Source: SOKG01 sp964449845 (GTDB lineage: Bacteria; Chloroflexota; Dehalococcoidia; SZUA-161). From it: a stretch of 5,075 nucleotides of DNA. Positions 1 to 5,075 of the stretch are shown piece by piece (the stretch's first letter is position 1; each line of letters begins with the position of its first letter). The stretch spans positions 1 to 5,075 of the forward strand of contig CAYVES010000173.1 in NCBI GenBank assembly GCA_964449845.1. The letters are read 5' to 3'. The position numbers were made by a program, and so were the translations under genes. The notes under the pieces are model-generated. The model saw only the letters and a program-made list of their open reading frames with translations. It had not been told where the DNA came from and did not search any database.

Positions 1-3
1 GGT

Positions 4-669
4 TTGGACAAGGTTAAGATTCTGATTGCTGACGACCATGCCGTGGTGCGGGAGGGCACCCGCCAGATTCTGGAACAGGAACAGGACTTGGAGGTTGTGG
101 CTGAAGCTGGCGATGGGGAGGAGGCGGTGAGGCTGGCTACGAGCTTCAAACCGGATGTCGCTATTATCGACATCGCCATGCCCAAAGTCGACGGCATCCA
201 GGCCACCAGCGAGATCAAGGCGCTTTGCCCTGCCACAGCCGTGTTGATACTTACTGCTTACGAAGATGAACAATTCATCTTCAGCCTGCTGGAAGCAGGC
301 GCCGCTGGCTATTTGTTAAAGAGCGTTCGTGGTCGCGAGTTAGTTGACGCCGTTCGAGCGATATATGCCGGAGAGTCGGTGCTTCATCCCTCAGTTGCCC
401 GCAAGATCTTGAACCGCTTTGTGCCAACTTCTGATAAGCGCAGGGAAGAGGAACCACAGGAGGTGCTCAGCGAGCGGGAGGTGGAGGTGCTCAGACTGGC
501 GACCAGAGGGCTGAGCAACAAAGATATTGCCAATGAGCTTCTCCTCAGCGCGCGGACGGTTCAGGGTCACCTGGGACATATCTTCAACAAGCTAAACGTC
601 AGCTCACGTACCGAGGCTGTGGTGTGCGCCCTGAAAAAAGGTTGGGTCACTCTCGATGATTTAGGCTAA
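4..669 (+). CDS. NarL/FixJ-type response regulator (RR1), probably 5'-truncated
   Basis: This is a two-component response regulator: a phosphorylatable receiver domain joined to a LuxR-type DNA-binding domain, acting as a cytoplasmic transcription factor. The receiver (about residues 4-120) has the acidic pair D10/D11, phospho-acceptor D56 in IIDIAMP, T84 and K106 in YLLK. The GerE/LuxR helix-turn-helix spans about 153-215, with LSEREVEVL, then GLSNKDIANEL and a KLNVSSRTEAV tail. About 220 residues is normal for the family. The first visible start is TTG at 4, with GGT in frame before it. Aligning with RR2 (MAPSDK against ..GLDK) suggests the true start is about two codons left of the window edge, so the 5' end is uncertain and no ribosome site can be seen. 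Its stop lies 44 nt from the convergent methyltransferase stop. The kinase partner is not visible and may lie upstream. The DNA target is unknown. Confidence 0.95.
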   Translation: MDKVKILIADDHAVVREGTRQILEQEQDLEVVAEAGDGEEAVRLATSFKPDVAIIDIAMPKVDGIQATSEIKALCPATAVLILTAYEDEQFIFSLLEAGAAGYLLKSVRGRELVDAVRAIYAGESVLHPSVARKILNRFVPTSDKRREEEPQEVLSEREVEVLRLATRGLSNKDIANELLLSARTVQGHLGHIFNKLNVSSRTEAVVCALKKGWVTLDDLG

Positions 670-713
670 GGGTGATCTCCCGGGTTCTTGGCTTATCGCA
701 TTGCCGCTGTTCT
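670..713. other. Convergent intergenic gap without a clear terminator
   Basis: This gap separates the stop of RR1 (plus strand) from the stop of the methyltransferase (minus strand). It contains a CCCGGG palindrome at about 679-684, but no GC-rich stem followed by a T run on either strand. Neither gene has a recognisable intrinsic terminator here. Factor-dependent termination, or antisense overlap of the two transcripts, is possible. Confidence 0.4.
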
Positions 714-1355
714 TCAAGCCTCTGAGTTACCACCAGCTTTGTAAAGCACCCATTGGAATCTATTGCTGTCCCTTTTCTCCACAAGATCCTCATGGGGAGG
801 ATGCAAAGCAACAAAGTAGGAAGCGATGAGAACTTCTTTACGTGCAATTCTAAGCGCGGCGTCGATAAGTCTCCTATTCCATCCATTGTCTACGCCAAAA
901 CTGACGTAGCCATCTTTGTGGAATACGACCGGCTTTAATGGTGGGCTGACCGACACTACGTAGTCGAAACTTTTTCCCTCAAATGGGAGGTTTCCTATAT
1001 CAGCAAGTACTGCTTCTGTCCCCTCCTTTCGCAGCAGTTTAATCTTCTGGGGGTCATTATCAACCGCAACCGTATCAGGATAGCTGGAAGCTAGCGAGGC
1101 GACGCCAGAAGCGAGATCTAATATGGAGCCGTCCAGCTCTATTCCAGACGCGTCGATTAGCTCGCTGAAATGCCTTGCCCTCTTTCTCCTTTCATACTCG
1201 CTAATGGCAATATCCTCTACTGAGGCCCAATCATAGGCATCCATCTGCGCCAGCAATTCCGGCACAGGAACTCGGCTGCCGGAACTCCTCCTTAGCGGCA
1301 AGAGTCGGCGACGAACCTCACTCAGCAGAGAGGCTAGCCTCGTTTTCACAGCCAT
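714..1355 (-). CDS. Class I SAM-dependent methyltransferase, substrate unknown
   Basis: This is a predicted soluble methyltransferase of 213 residues that would transfer a methyl group from S-adenosylmethionine to an unknown acceptor. A basic helical N-terminus (about 1-75) precedes a Rossmann-like core. Motif I is ILDLASGVAS (78-87), the strand-2 acidic site is TVAVDND (95-101, D99 the likely ribose-binding acid), and the next motif is VLADIGNLPF (116-125). SFDYVVSVSPP (129-139) fits strand 4 and motif IV. Motif I is unusual: the common DxGxGxG pattern reads DLASGVAS, keeping only one glycine. The ATG is 7 nt after the stop of the upstream fusion gene, so translational coupling is likely. 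AAAGGGG touches this ATG, so GTG at codon 3 (1347-1349) is better spaced and may be the real start. It is the last gene of the minus-strand set. The fold call is firm; the substrate cannot be inferred. Confidence 0.85.
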   Translation of the reverse strand: MAVKTRLASLLSEVRRRLLPLRRSSGSRVPVPELLAQMDAYDWASVEDIAISEYERRKRARHFSELIDASGIELDGSILDLASGVASLASSYPDTVAVDNDPQKIKLLRKEGTEAVLADIGNLPFEGKSFDYVVSVSPPLKPVVFHKDGYVSFGVDNGWNRRLIDAALRIARKEVLIASYFVALHPPHEDLVEKRDSNRFQWVLYKAGGNSEA

Positions 1356-1362
1356 CCCCTTT

Positions 1363-2334
1363 CTAGTTAAGCGGCGTTACCGCTTCGTGAGAGAAAGCGC
1401 AAACACCGGCAGGGCATTTATGTCCATTGAGGTGTATTTCAAACTGATCTCGGAAGTCGCTCAGCGTGGTTAGGACAATGTTGGCAGCGATTGTCCCCTG
1501 GTTACATGCTGAGAGCTGCGCAACCCACCCAGCTGTCTCTTTGAGCAGATCGAGGCTTGCCTCGTCCCCTTGCCCTCGGGCGATGTCGGCCACGATGTAA
1601 TACATCTGGTGCATGCCTTCACGGCAGGGGAGACACTTGCCGCACAGATCGTGACGGAGGAAATCGAGGTAATACATGAGCAGGGCTACAACACAAACGT
1701 CTCCAACAAGCCGATGGCGGTCCCTTGGTATTACGCTGAGTCCTTTGCCAAAAATGGCCTTGCGATATACCTTGGTTGGGGGAAGCTCTAACCTCTCGCT
1801 TACCTGCTCCAACGCTTCTACGGGCAGCCAGTCGCACTCGTCTTGAATGTCTTTCAGTATCTCGGTGAGAGATCCCCCATTGCCATTGCGCTTATCTATG
1901 ATCTCGTCCAACATAGTTACGTACATTTCATGCCTCCTTCTTAAGATGCTCGGGAAAAAAGCCTGCTCCTTCGACTCACATGGGAATAGCGCAGGTTCCC
2001 CGGGGAGAACCTCGCAAGTTTTCTCCTCCAGGGATCTGCGGAAGCTATCGATGCCCGTGCCAAGAAGCTTCAGCTCTATGGGCCTATCTTGGCCCCATCG
2101 CTTATAGACCCGGCACTGGCGGCATATACTAATGTCTTTGCCACTGCTTCCATCTGCGCTCAGCTTGCAGTATGTCCCCTCTATCTCCCAGCAAGGAAAG
2201 GAAGTATGCTTGAGAGCCGGGCACTCATTCTTTATCGCTTCAGAGCAGTGGCACATCTGCCAGCACGGCACCTTCCCCTGCCAGAAATCAAGTCTCCGTT
2301 CCTCCCTTTGCTCTAGCATCGTTTGTGGACTCAT
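1363..2334 (-). CDS. Two-CW-like / NuoE-helical / NuoF 4Fe-4S fusion protein
   Basis: This 323-residue protein is built from three recognisable parts. Residues 16-82 form a Cys/Trp-rich module resembling the two-CW domain, with CW pairs at 24-25 and 48-49 and further Cys at 28, 30, 38, 56, 71 and 74. Residues about 136-203 resemble the helical N-terminus of NuoE/HydA-type 24-kDa subunits (GGSLTEILKDIQDECDWLP, then LPPTKVYRKAIFGKGLSVIP). Residues about 212-312 match the C-terminal iron-sulfur part of NuoF: C231, C234 and C237 in LCGKCLPCREG, C277 in SACNQG, and the closing KCPAGVC. The cysteine spacing fits the N3 4Fe-4S cluster. The FMN- and NADH-binding regions of NuoF and the 2Fe-2S thioredoxin-like region of NuoE are absent, so it should not itself oxidise NADH. 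An electron-transfer adaptor or redox sensor is inferred. No signal peptide or clear membrane segment is seen. The start has AGGAAGGGG 6 nt upstream. It sits between the small two-CW gene and the methyltransferase. Confidence 0.87.
   Translation of the reverse strand: MSPQTMLEQREERRLDFWQGKVPCWQMCHCSEAIKNECPALKHTSFPCWEIEGTYCKLSADGSSGKDISICRQCRVYKRWGQDRPIELKLLGTGIDSFRRSLEEKTCEVLPGEPALFPCESKEQAFFPSILRRRHEMYVTMLDEIIDKRNGNGGSLTEILKDIQDECDWLPVEALEQVSERLELPPTKVYRKAIFGKGLSVIPRDRHRLVGDVCVVALLMYYLDFLRHDLCGKCLPCREGMHQMYYIVADIARGQGDEASLDLLKETAGWVAQLSACNQGTIAANIVLTTLSDFRDQFEIHLNGHKCPAGVCAFSHEAVTPLN
2047..2289 (-). repeat. Two-CW-coding tandem repeat, copy A (in the fusion gene)
   Basis: This 243-nt segment encodes residues 16-96 of the fusion protein. 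It is homologous, without indels, to copy B at 2418-2660. The best part is a perfect 31-nt identity (2260-2290 against 2631-2661) covering the codons for the DFWQGKVPCW motif. The two copies lie head-to-tail 371 nt apart. Confidence 0.85.
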
Positions 2335-2340
2335 TGCTTT

Positions 2341-2349
2341 CCCCTTCCT
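2341..2349 (-). promoter_or_regulatory. Ribosome binding site of the fusion gene
   Basis: On the minus strand AGGAAGGGG ends 6 nt before the ATG at 2334-2332. This supports that start over the next in-frame ATG at codon 6. Confidence 0.6.
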
Positions 2350-2375
2350 AAGCCCGCTAAACCCTATTTAGGAAC

Positions 2376-2711
2376 TCAACCCGTGCGTGAACCGACCATA
2401 TCTTTTCGCAAGGACGTATCAATGCCCACGCCTAAGAGTCTTATCCTTATAGGATTGTTTTGGCCCCATTTCTTATAGACCGGACACAATTTGCATATGC
2501 TGGTATCTGCACCGTCGTTCCGTTGGTCATCCAGTTTCCGGTATGTTCCCTCTATCTCCCAGCAAGGGAAGGAGATATGTTTGAGTGCCGGGCACTCGTT
2601 CCTTATCACCTCAGGGCAGTGCCACATCGTCCAGCACGGCACCTTCCCCTGCCAGAAATCAGAAGTAACCGCTTCCACCGGCTTCTTTCGCTTTTCAATT
2701 GTTTGCACCAT
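2376..2711 (-). CDS. Small stand-alone two-CW-like cysteine-rich protein
   Basis: This 111-residue soluble protein consists almost entirely of the same Cys/Trp-rich module that begins the downstream fusion protein. After a short basic N-terminus (1-17), residues 18-98 align without gaps with residues 16-96 of the fusion, about 69% identical by hand count (56 of 81). Conserved Cys are 26, 32, 40, 50, 73 and 76, with CW pairs at 26-27 and 50-51. The fusion's extra Cys28 and Cys56 are Trp30 and Arg58 here. Six conserved Cys suggest metal, iron-sulfur or thiol chemistry, but the ligand is unknown to me. It ends soon after the repeat with an unrelated tail (about 99-111). A strong AGGAGGT supports the ATG at 2711. 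It leads the minus-strand set, 41 nt before the fusion gene. It may be a free partner of the fusion protein or a partial duplicate of its gene. Confidence 0.82.
   Translation of the reverse strand: MVQTIEKRKKPVEAVTSDFWQGKVPCWTMWHCPEVIRNECPALKHISFPCWEIEGTYRKLDDQRNDGADTSICKLCPVYKKWGQNNPIRIRLLGVGIDTSLRKDMVGSRTG
2418..2660 (-). repeat. Two-CW-coding tandem repeat, copy B (in the small gene)
   Basis: This 243-nt segment encodes residues 18-98 of the small cysteine-rich protein and is the direct-repeat partner of 2047-2289. Identity is highest around the two CW motifs and lowest in the loop between the fourth and fifth shared Cys (LSADGSSGKD against LDDQRNDGAD). Confidence 0.85.
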
Positions 2712-2719
2712 CGCCTTTT

Positions 2720-2726
2720 ACCTCCT
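2720..2726 (-). promoter_or_regulatory. Strong ribosome binding site of the small two-CW gene
   Basis: On the minus strand AGGAGGT lies 8 nt before the ATG at 2711-2709. This near-perfect Shine-Dalgarno fixes the start of this gene and suggests efficient translation. Confidence 0.75.
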
Positions 2727-2763
2727 ATCTCATTTGACCACGTTTGTGCTCTCATTCCATCGT

Positions 2764-2809
2764 GGAGCGCCCCATTCTTGTAGCCAAAAAACCCTGAATA
2801 AAGCGCTCC
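2764..2809. repeat. Inverted repeat in the divergent intergenic region
   Basis: GGAGCGC (2764-2770) is a perfect inverted match to GCGCTCC (2803-2809). Three nt inward on each side, ATTC (2774-2777) pairs with GAAT (2796-2799). The dyad sits between the small two-CW gene and RR2, upstream of both. Its length and symmetric interior could be an operator or an RNA hairpin in the leader of the minus-strand genes. No T run follows, so it is not a good terminator. Confidence 0.4.
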
Positions 2810-2836
2810 CTGTTTGTGGCTTCTACGGTCGTTCGA

Positions 2837-2865
2837 TTGAGGTTTTCCACAGGAAGTGCTATATT
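2837..2865 (+). promoter_or_regulatory. Predicted sigma-70-type promoter for RR2 and the kinase
   Basis: A -35-like TTGAGG (2837-2842) and a -10-like TATATT (2860-2865) are separated by exactly 17 nt. They match the consensus at 4 of 6 and 5 of 6 positions. Transcription would begin near 2872, giving a leader of only about 15 nt with the ribosome site almost at its 5' end. This rests on consensus matching alone. Confidence 0.5.
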
Positions 2866-2872
2866 GGTCTAT

Positions 2873-2878
2873 AGGAGG
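2873..2878 (+). promoter_or_regulatory. Ribosome binding site of RR2
   Basis: AGGAGG lies 8 nt before the ATG at 2887, supporting that start and hence the MAPSDK N-terminus. Confidence 0.75.
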
Positions 2879-2886
2879 AAGCCAAG

Positions 2887-3567
2887 ATGGCACCTTCGGA
2901 TAAGATCAGAGTCCTGCTGGCCGAGGATCATGCGGTAGTCCGGGAGAGCATCCGGCAGCTTCTCGATCGGGAAGGAGATCTAGAAGTGGTTGGCGAGGCT
3001 GGTGACGGTGAGGGGGCGGTACGACTGGCGACCCAGCTCAACCCCGACGTAGTCGTCATGGACGTGGCCATGCCCAATATGAACGGCATCGAGGCGACGA
3101 GGAGGATCAAGACGCTCTCTGCCGCTACCGCTGTGCTGGCGCTAACCGCCTATGATTATGATCAGTATATCTTTGCCCTGCTGGAGGCGGGTGCCGCCGG
3201 CTACCTGCTGAAGGATGTGAGTGGGCAGGAGCTCATCGGCGCCATTAGAGCGGTCCGTCGCGGTGACTCAGTGCTTCACCCCACTGTGGCTCGCAAGGTA
3301 GTGGCGCGATTTAGAGGGCGTTCGGACAGGCCCAGCGAAGAGGAAAAGCTGGGCTTTCTTACGAAGAGGGAGATTGAAGTGCTCAAGGGGGCAGCTAAAG
3401 GTATGTGCAACAAGGATATCGCTGAGGAACTCTTTCTCAGCGTGCGCAGCGTTGAAAGTCATATGGGTAGCATCCTTAACAAACTGGGAGTCGGCTCCCG
3501 CACCGAAGCAGTGGTGCATGCCTTGAAAAAGGGATGGTTCACTTTGGAAGACCTGGATATAGAATGA
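2887..3567 (+). CDS. NarL/FixJ-type response regulator (RR2)
   Basis: This 226-residue response regulator has a receiver domain at about residues 6-123. It carries the acidic pair E13/D14, phospho-acceptor D59 in VMDVAMP, T87 and K109 in YLLKD. A LuxR-type helix-turn-helix follows at about 157-215 (LTKREIEVL, NKDIAEELFLS, then the recognition helix around SVESHMGSILNKL). It would bind DNA when phosphorylated, most likely by the membrane kinase encoded 23 nt downstream. It is about 62% identical to RR1 (137 of 220 by hand), including the shared C-terminal ALKKGW.TL.DL. The two differ in the recognition helix (SVESHMGS against TVQGHLGH), so their DNA sites may differ. A clear promoter and AGGAGG precede it. 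It is divergent from the two-CW gene, which makes that gene set and its own promoter plausible targets. All key receiver residues are present. Confidence 0.96.
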   Translation: MAPSDKIRVLLAEDHAVVRESIRQLLDREGDLEVVGEAGDGEGAVRLATQLNPDVVVMDVAMPNMNGIEATRRIKTLSAATAVLALTAYDYDQYIFALLEAGAAGYLLKDVSGQELIGAIRAVRRGDSVLHPTVARKVVARFRGRSDRPSEEEKLGFLTKREIEVLKGAAKGMCNKDIAEELFLSVRSVESHMGSILNKLGVGSRTEAVVHALKKGWFTLEDLDIE

Positions 3568-3590
3568 GCATCTACTGAGCGGGGACGGGC

Positions 3591-5075
3591 ATGGCTTCAG
3601 TAGGCGGGACTGTTCGACTGAAAAGGGTGCTAGGGAACACCCATTTCTGGCTTATCTTGGCTATGCTAGCAGCCCTTTCCGTCCTTCACTATGTGGAGGA
3701 GCTAGGTGTAGCGGGTACATCTCCCAGTGAGCACTTTGGATTAAGTCGACACTCGATAGACCGGATCTTGTTCTTGGTGCCGGCAGTCTACGCCGGATTC
3801 ATCTTCGGCCTGCGAGCAGGGTTAGTAGCCTGTTTTTGTGGCCTTCTCATAATGCTACCTCGGGCGCTCTTTGTCTCGCCCAACCCCCCAGATGCTTTGG
3901 TTGAGTTAATCGGCATCGCTCTCCTTGGCGGCGTGATATGCCTTTTATTCGAAACGCGGCATGAGATGAAAGTGCAGCGTCGGCAGACAGCAGCGGAGGT
4001 GGAAACAGCGCAACAGGAACTCCAGTCTCATATCAGGCTTTCACGGAGCAATGAGAAAAGGCTTGCTACCCTCAATGCTATCTCGGGGCTGCTCAGCCGC
4101 TCTTTGGATATAGAACAGGTTCTTCGCAGCGGTCTCGACATGGTCATGGACGTAATGGAGGCAGAGGTTGCCCTGATATTCTCGCTGGATGAGAGGACTC
4201 AAGAACTCAAGCTTATCGCTTATGAGGGTGTGTCGGAAGAGTTTGCCAAGCATATGGACCATCTAAAGCTTGGGGAAGGCTTTAATGGTCGTGTTGCCCT
4301 CACCGGGGAGCCCGAGGTAGTAGAAGATGCTTCCCATGACATCAGGCTAAGCAGGCGGATGGTCAAGGAGGAGAAAATCGAAGCCCAGCTCATTGTGCCC
4401 CTCAGGTCAAGGGGGTTGATTGTGGGCACCCTTTGCGTGGCCAATCGGCGCCCGCGCCAATTCCTACCTGAGGAGATAGAGTTGCTCACCGCTATCGGAG
4501 GCCAGGTCGGCATCACTACTGAGAATGCCCGGCTTTACCGAGAGCAACAACTCATAGCAGAGCAGTACCGGGACATATTTGACAATGCGAGCGATGCCAT
4601 CTGGGTCCACGATTTAGAGGGCGACATCCTCACAGCTAACAAGGCAACAGAAAAGCTCACCGGATATAGTAGGGAAGAACTGACTCACATGAACGTGGCG
4701 ACATTTCTATCAGAGGAGGGGTTGGACATTGCCGAAGGGGTGCGGAGAAAGCTACTCCTAGGGGAGGCTCTGAACGAGCCTTATGACCAGCGATTAATCA
4801 GGAAAGACGGGGCAGAGGCACTCTTAAAACTGACCTCGAGCTTGGTTCTTAGTGATGGTCAGCCTGTAGGCTTCCAGCATGTTGCCAGGGATGTGACCGA
4901 GGAATCGCGGATGCAGGAGAACTTGAGGTTCTACCTTAAGGAGGTCACCAGGGCCCAGGAAGAGGAGCGGAAACGGTTGGCTCGTGAGCTCCACGACGAG
5001 ACTGCTCAGCAGCTCATTGCCATTTTCCATCAGCTAGAGCGTCTTGCCGGTGATAATAAGCGATTGTCAGCAGAC
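3591..5075 (+). CDS. Membrane sensor histidine kinase, GAF-PAS-HisKA_3 (3' end outside window)
   Basis: This frame is open from 3591 to the window edge (495 residues) with no stop, so the C-terminus is missing. An in-frame TGA at 3576-3578 makes ATG 3591 the earliest ATG; GGGG 6 nt upstream is a modest ribosome site. Hydrophobic stretches at about 18-36, 57-75, 77-95 and 103-120 suggest a four-segment membrane anchor with little periplasmic domain. A charged, probably coiled segment (121-155) follows. Then come a GAF domain (about 157-318), a PAS domain (about 324-438, FDNASDAIWVHD through HVARDVTEE), and the start of a HisKA_3 dimerisation domain. There EEERKRLARELHDETAQQL carries the likely phospho-acceptor H468. 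The HD...Q pattern is that of NarX/DegS kinases, which pair with NarL-type regulators, fitting RR2 just upstream. An HATPase domain is expected beyond the window. The signal is unknown; the GAF lacks an obvious cysteine or haem motif. Confidence 0.95.
   Translation, partial: MASVGGTVRLKRVLGNTHFWLILAMLAALSVLHYVEELGVAGTSPSEHFGLSRHSIDRILFLVPAVYAGFIFGLRAGLVACFCGLLIMLPRALFVSPNPPDALVELIGIALLGGVICLLFETRHEMKVQRRQTAAEVETAQQELQSHIRLSRSNEKRLATLNAISGLLSRSLDIEQVLRSGLDMVMDVMEAEVALIFSLDERTQELKLIAYEGVSEEFAKHMDHLKLGEGFNGRVALTGEPEVVEDASHDIRLSRRMVKEEKIEAQLIVPLRSRGLIVGTLCVANRRPRQFLPEEIELLTAIGGQVGITTENARLYREQQLIAEQYRDIFDNASDAIWVHDLEGDILTANKATEKLTGYSREELTHMNVATFLSEEGLDIAEGVRRKLLLGEALNEPYDQRLIRKDGAEALLKLTSSLVLSDGQPVGFQHVARDVTEESRMQENLRFYLKEVTRAQEEERKRLARELHDETAQQLIAIFHQLERLAGDNKRLSAD

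Noticed and set aside
391..579. Open frame on the minus strand inside RR1
   Set aside because: It lies entirely within a well-supported response regulator in another frame and shows no recognisable domain.
670..713. Possible bidirectional terminator at the CCCGGG palindrome
   Set aside because: The palindrome is only 6 bp, has no loop, and no T run follows on either strand.
1363..2334. Reading the fusion gene as a true NADH dehydrogenase subunit (nuoE or nuoF)
   Set aside because: The NADH- and FMN-binding parts and the NuoE 2Fe-2S cysteines are absent, so a nuo gene symbol would mislead.
2335..2375. Possible hairpin CCTAA...TTAGG between the two-CW gene and the fusion gene
   Set aside because: Only 5 bp of stem with a 16-nt loop and no T run; it is more likely chance within an operon gap and overlaps the fusion gene's ribosome site.
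2712..2836. Sigma-70 promoter for the minus-strand genes
   Set aside because: The best -10-like strings (for example TTTATT and TCAAAT on the minus strand) have no acceptable -35 element at 16-18 nt, so no promoter was called.
2491..2874. Plus-strand open frame of 127 codons opposite the two-CW gene
   Set aside because: It is antisense to a gene with a strong ribosome site and a paralogue. A similar shadow frame appears opposite the fusion gene because the two segments are duplicates.
2606..2893. Minus-strand open frame of 95 codons covering the divergent region
   Set aside because: It overlaps the strongly supported two-CW gene in another frame, spans the predicted RR2 promoter, and its basic low-complexity product resembles no known family.

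Overview
The window looks like a bacterial chromosome segment. Six genes fill almost all of it, with short gaps, Shine-Dalgarno sites of the AGGAGG or GGGG type, and roughly balanced, slightly GC-rich base composition. The taxon cannot be fixed from the sequence. NarL/NarX-type two-component genes, a multi-membrane-segment GAF/PAS sensor kinase and cysteine-rich redox proteins together would suit an anaerobic lineage such as Chloroflexota (Dehalococcoidia-like), but that is inference. There are no RNA genes, insertion sequences, CRISPR arrays or phage genes.

Layout: (1) 4-669, plus strand, a NarL/LuxR-type response regulator (RR1), probably lacking its first few codons. (2) A minus-strand set of three genes convergent with RR1. 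Read in the direction of transcription these are a small protein with a cysteine/tryptophan-rich 'two-CW'-like domain (2711-2376), a 323-residue fusion (2334-1363), and a small class I SAM-dependent methyltransferase (1355-714). The fusion joins the same two-CW-like domain to the N-terminal helical part of NuoE and the C-terminal 4Fe-4S part of NuoF. Gaps of 41 and 7 nt suggest one transcript. (3) A 175-bp divergent intergenic region (2712-2886) with a good sigma-70-like promoter for the plus strand and an inverted repeat. (4) 2887-3567, plus, a second response regulator (RR2), about 62% identical to RR1 by hand alignment. (5) 3591 to the right edge, plus, a membrane sensor histidine kinase with GAF and PAS domains, cut off just after the phospho-accepting His of its HisKA_3-type dimerisation domain.

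How it may work together: RR2 and the kinase form a plausible cognate NarX/NarL-like pair. The three-gene redox/methyltransferase set lies between two paralogous regulators and is divergent from RR2. This makes it a candidate target, or a redox input or adaptor module, of these regulators. The most unusual item is the two-CW/NuoE/NuoF fusion. It keeps the cysteines for a NuoF N3-type 4Fe-4S cluster but lacks the FMN- and NADH-binding parts of NuoF and the 2Fe-2S domain of NuoE. The two-CW-like segment is also duplicated in tandem, with a perfect 31-nt identity.
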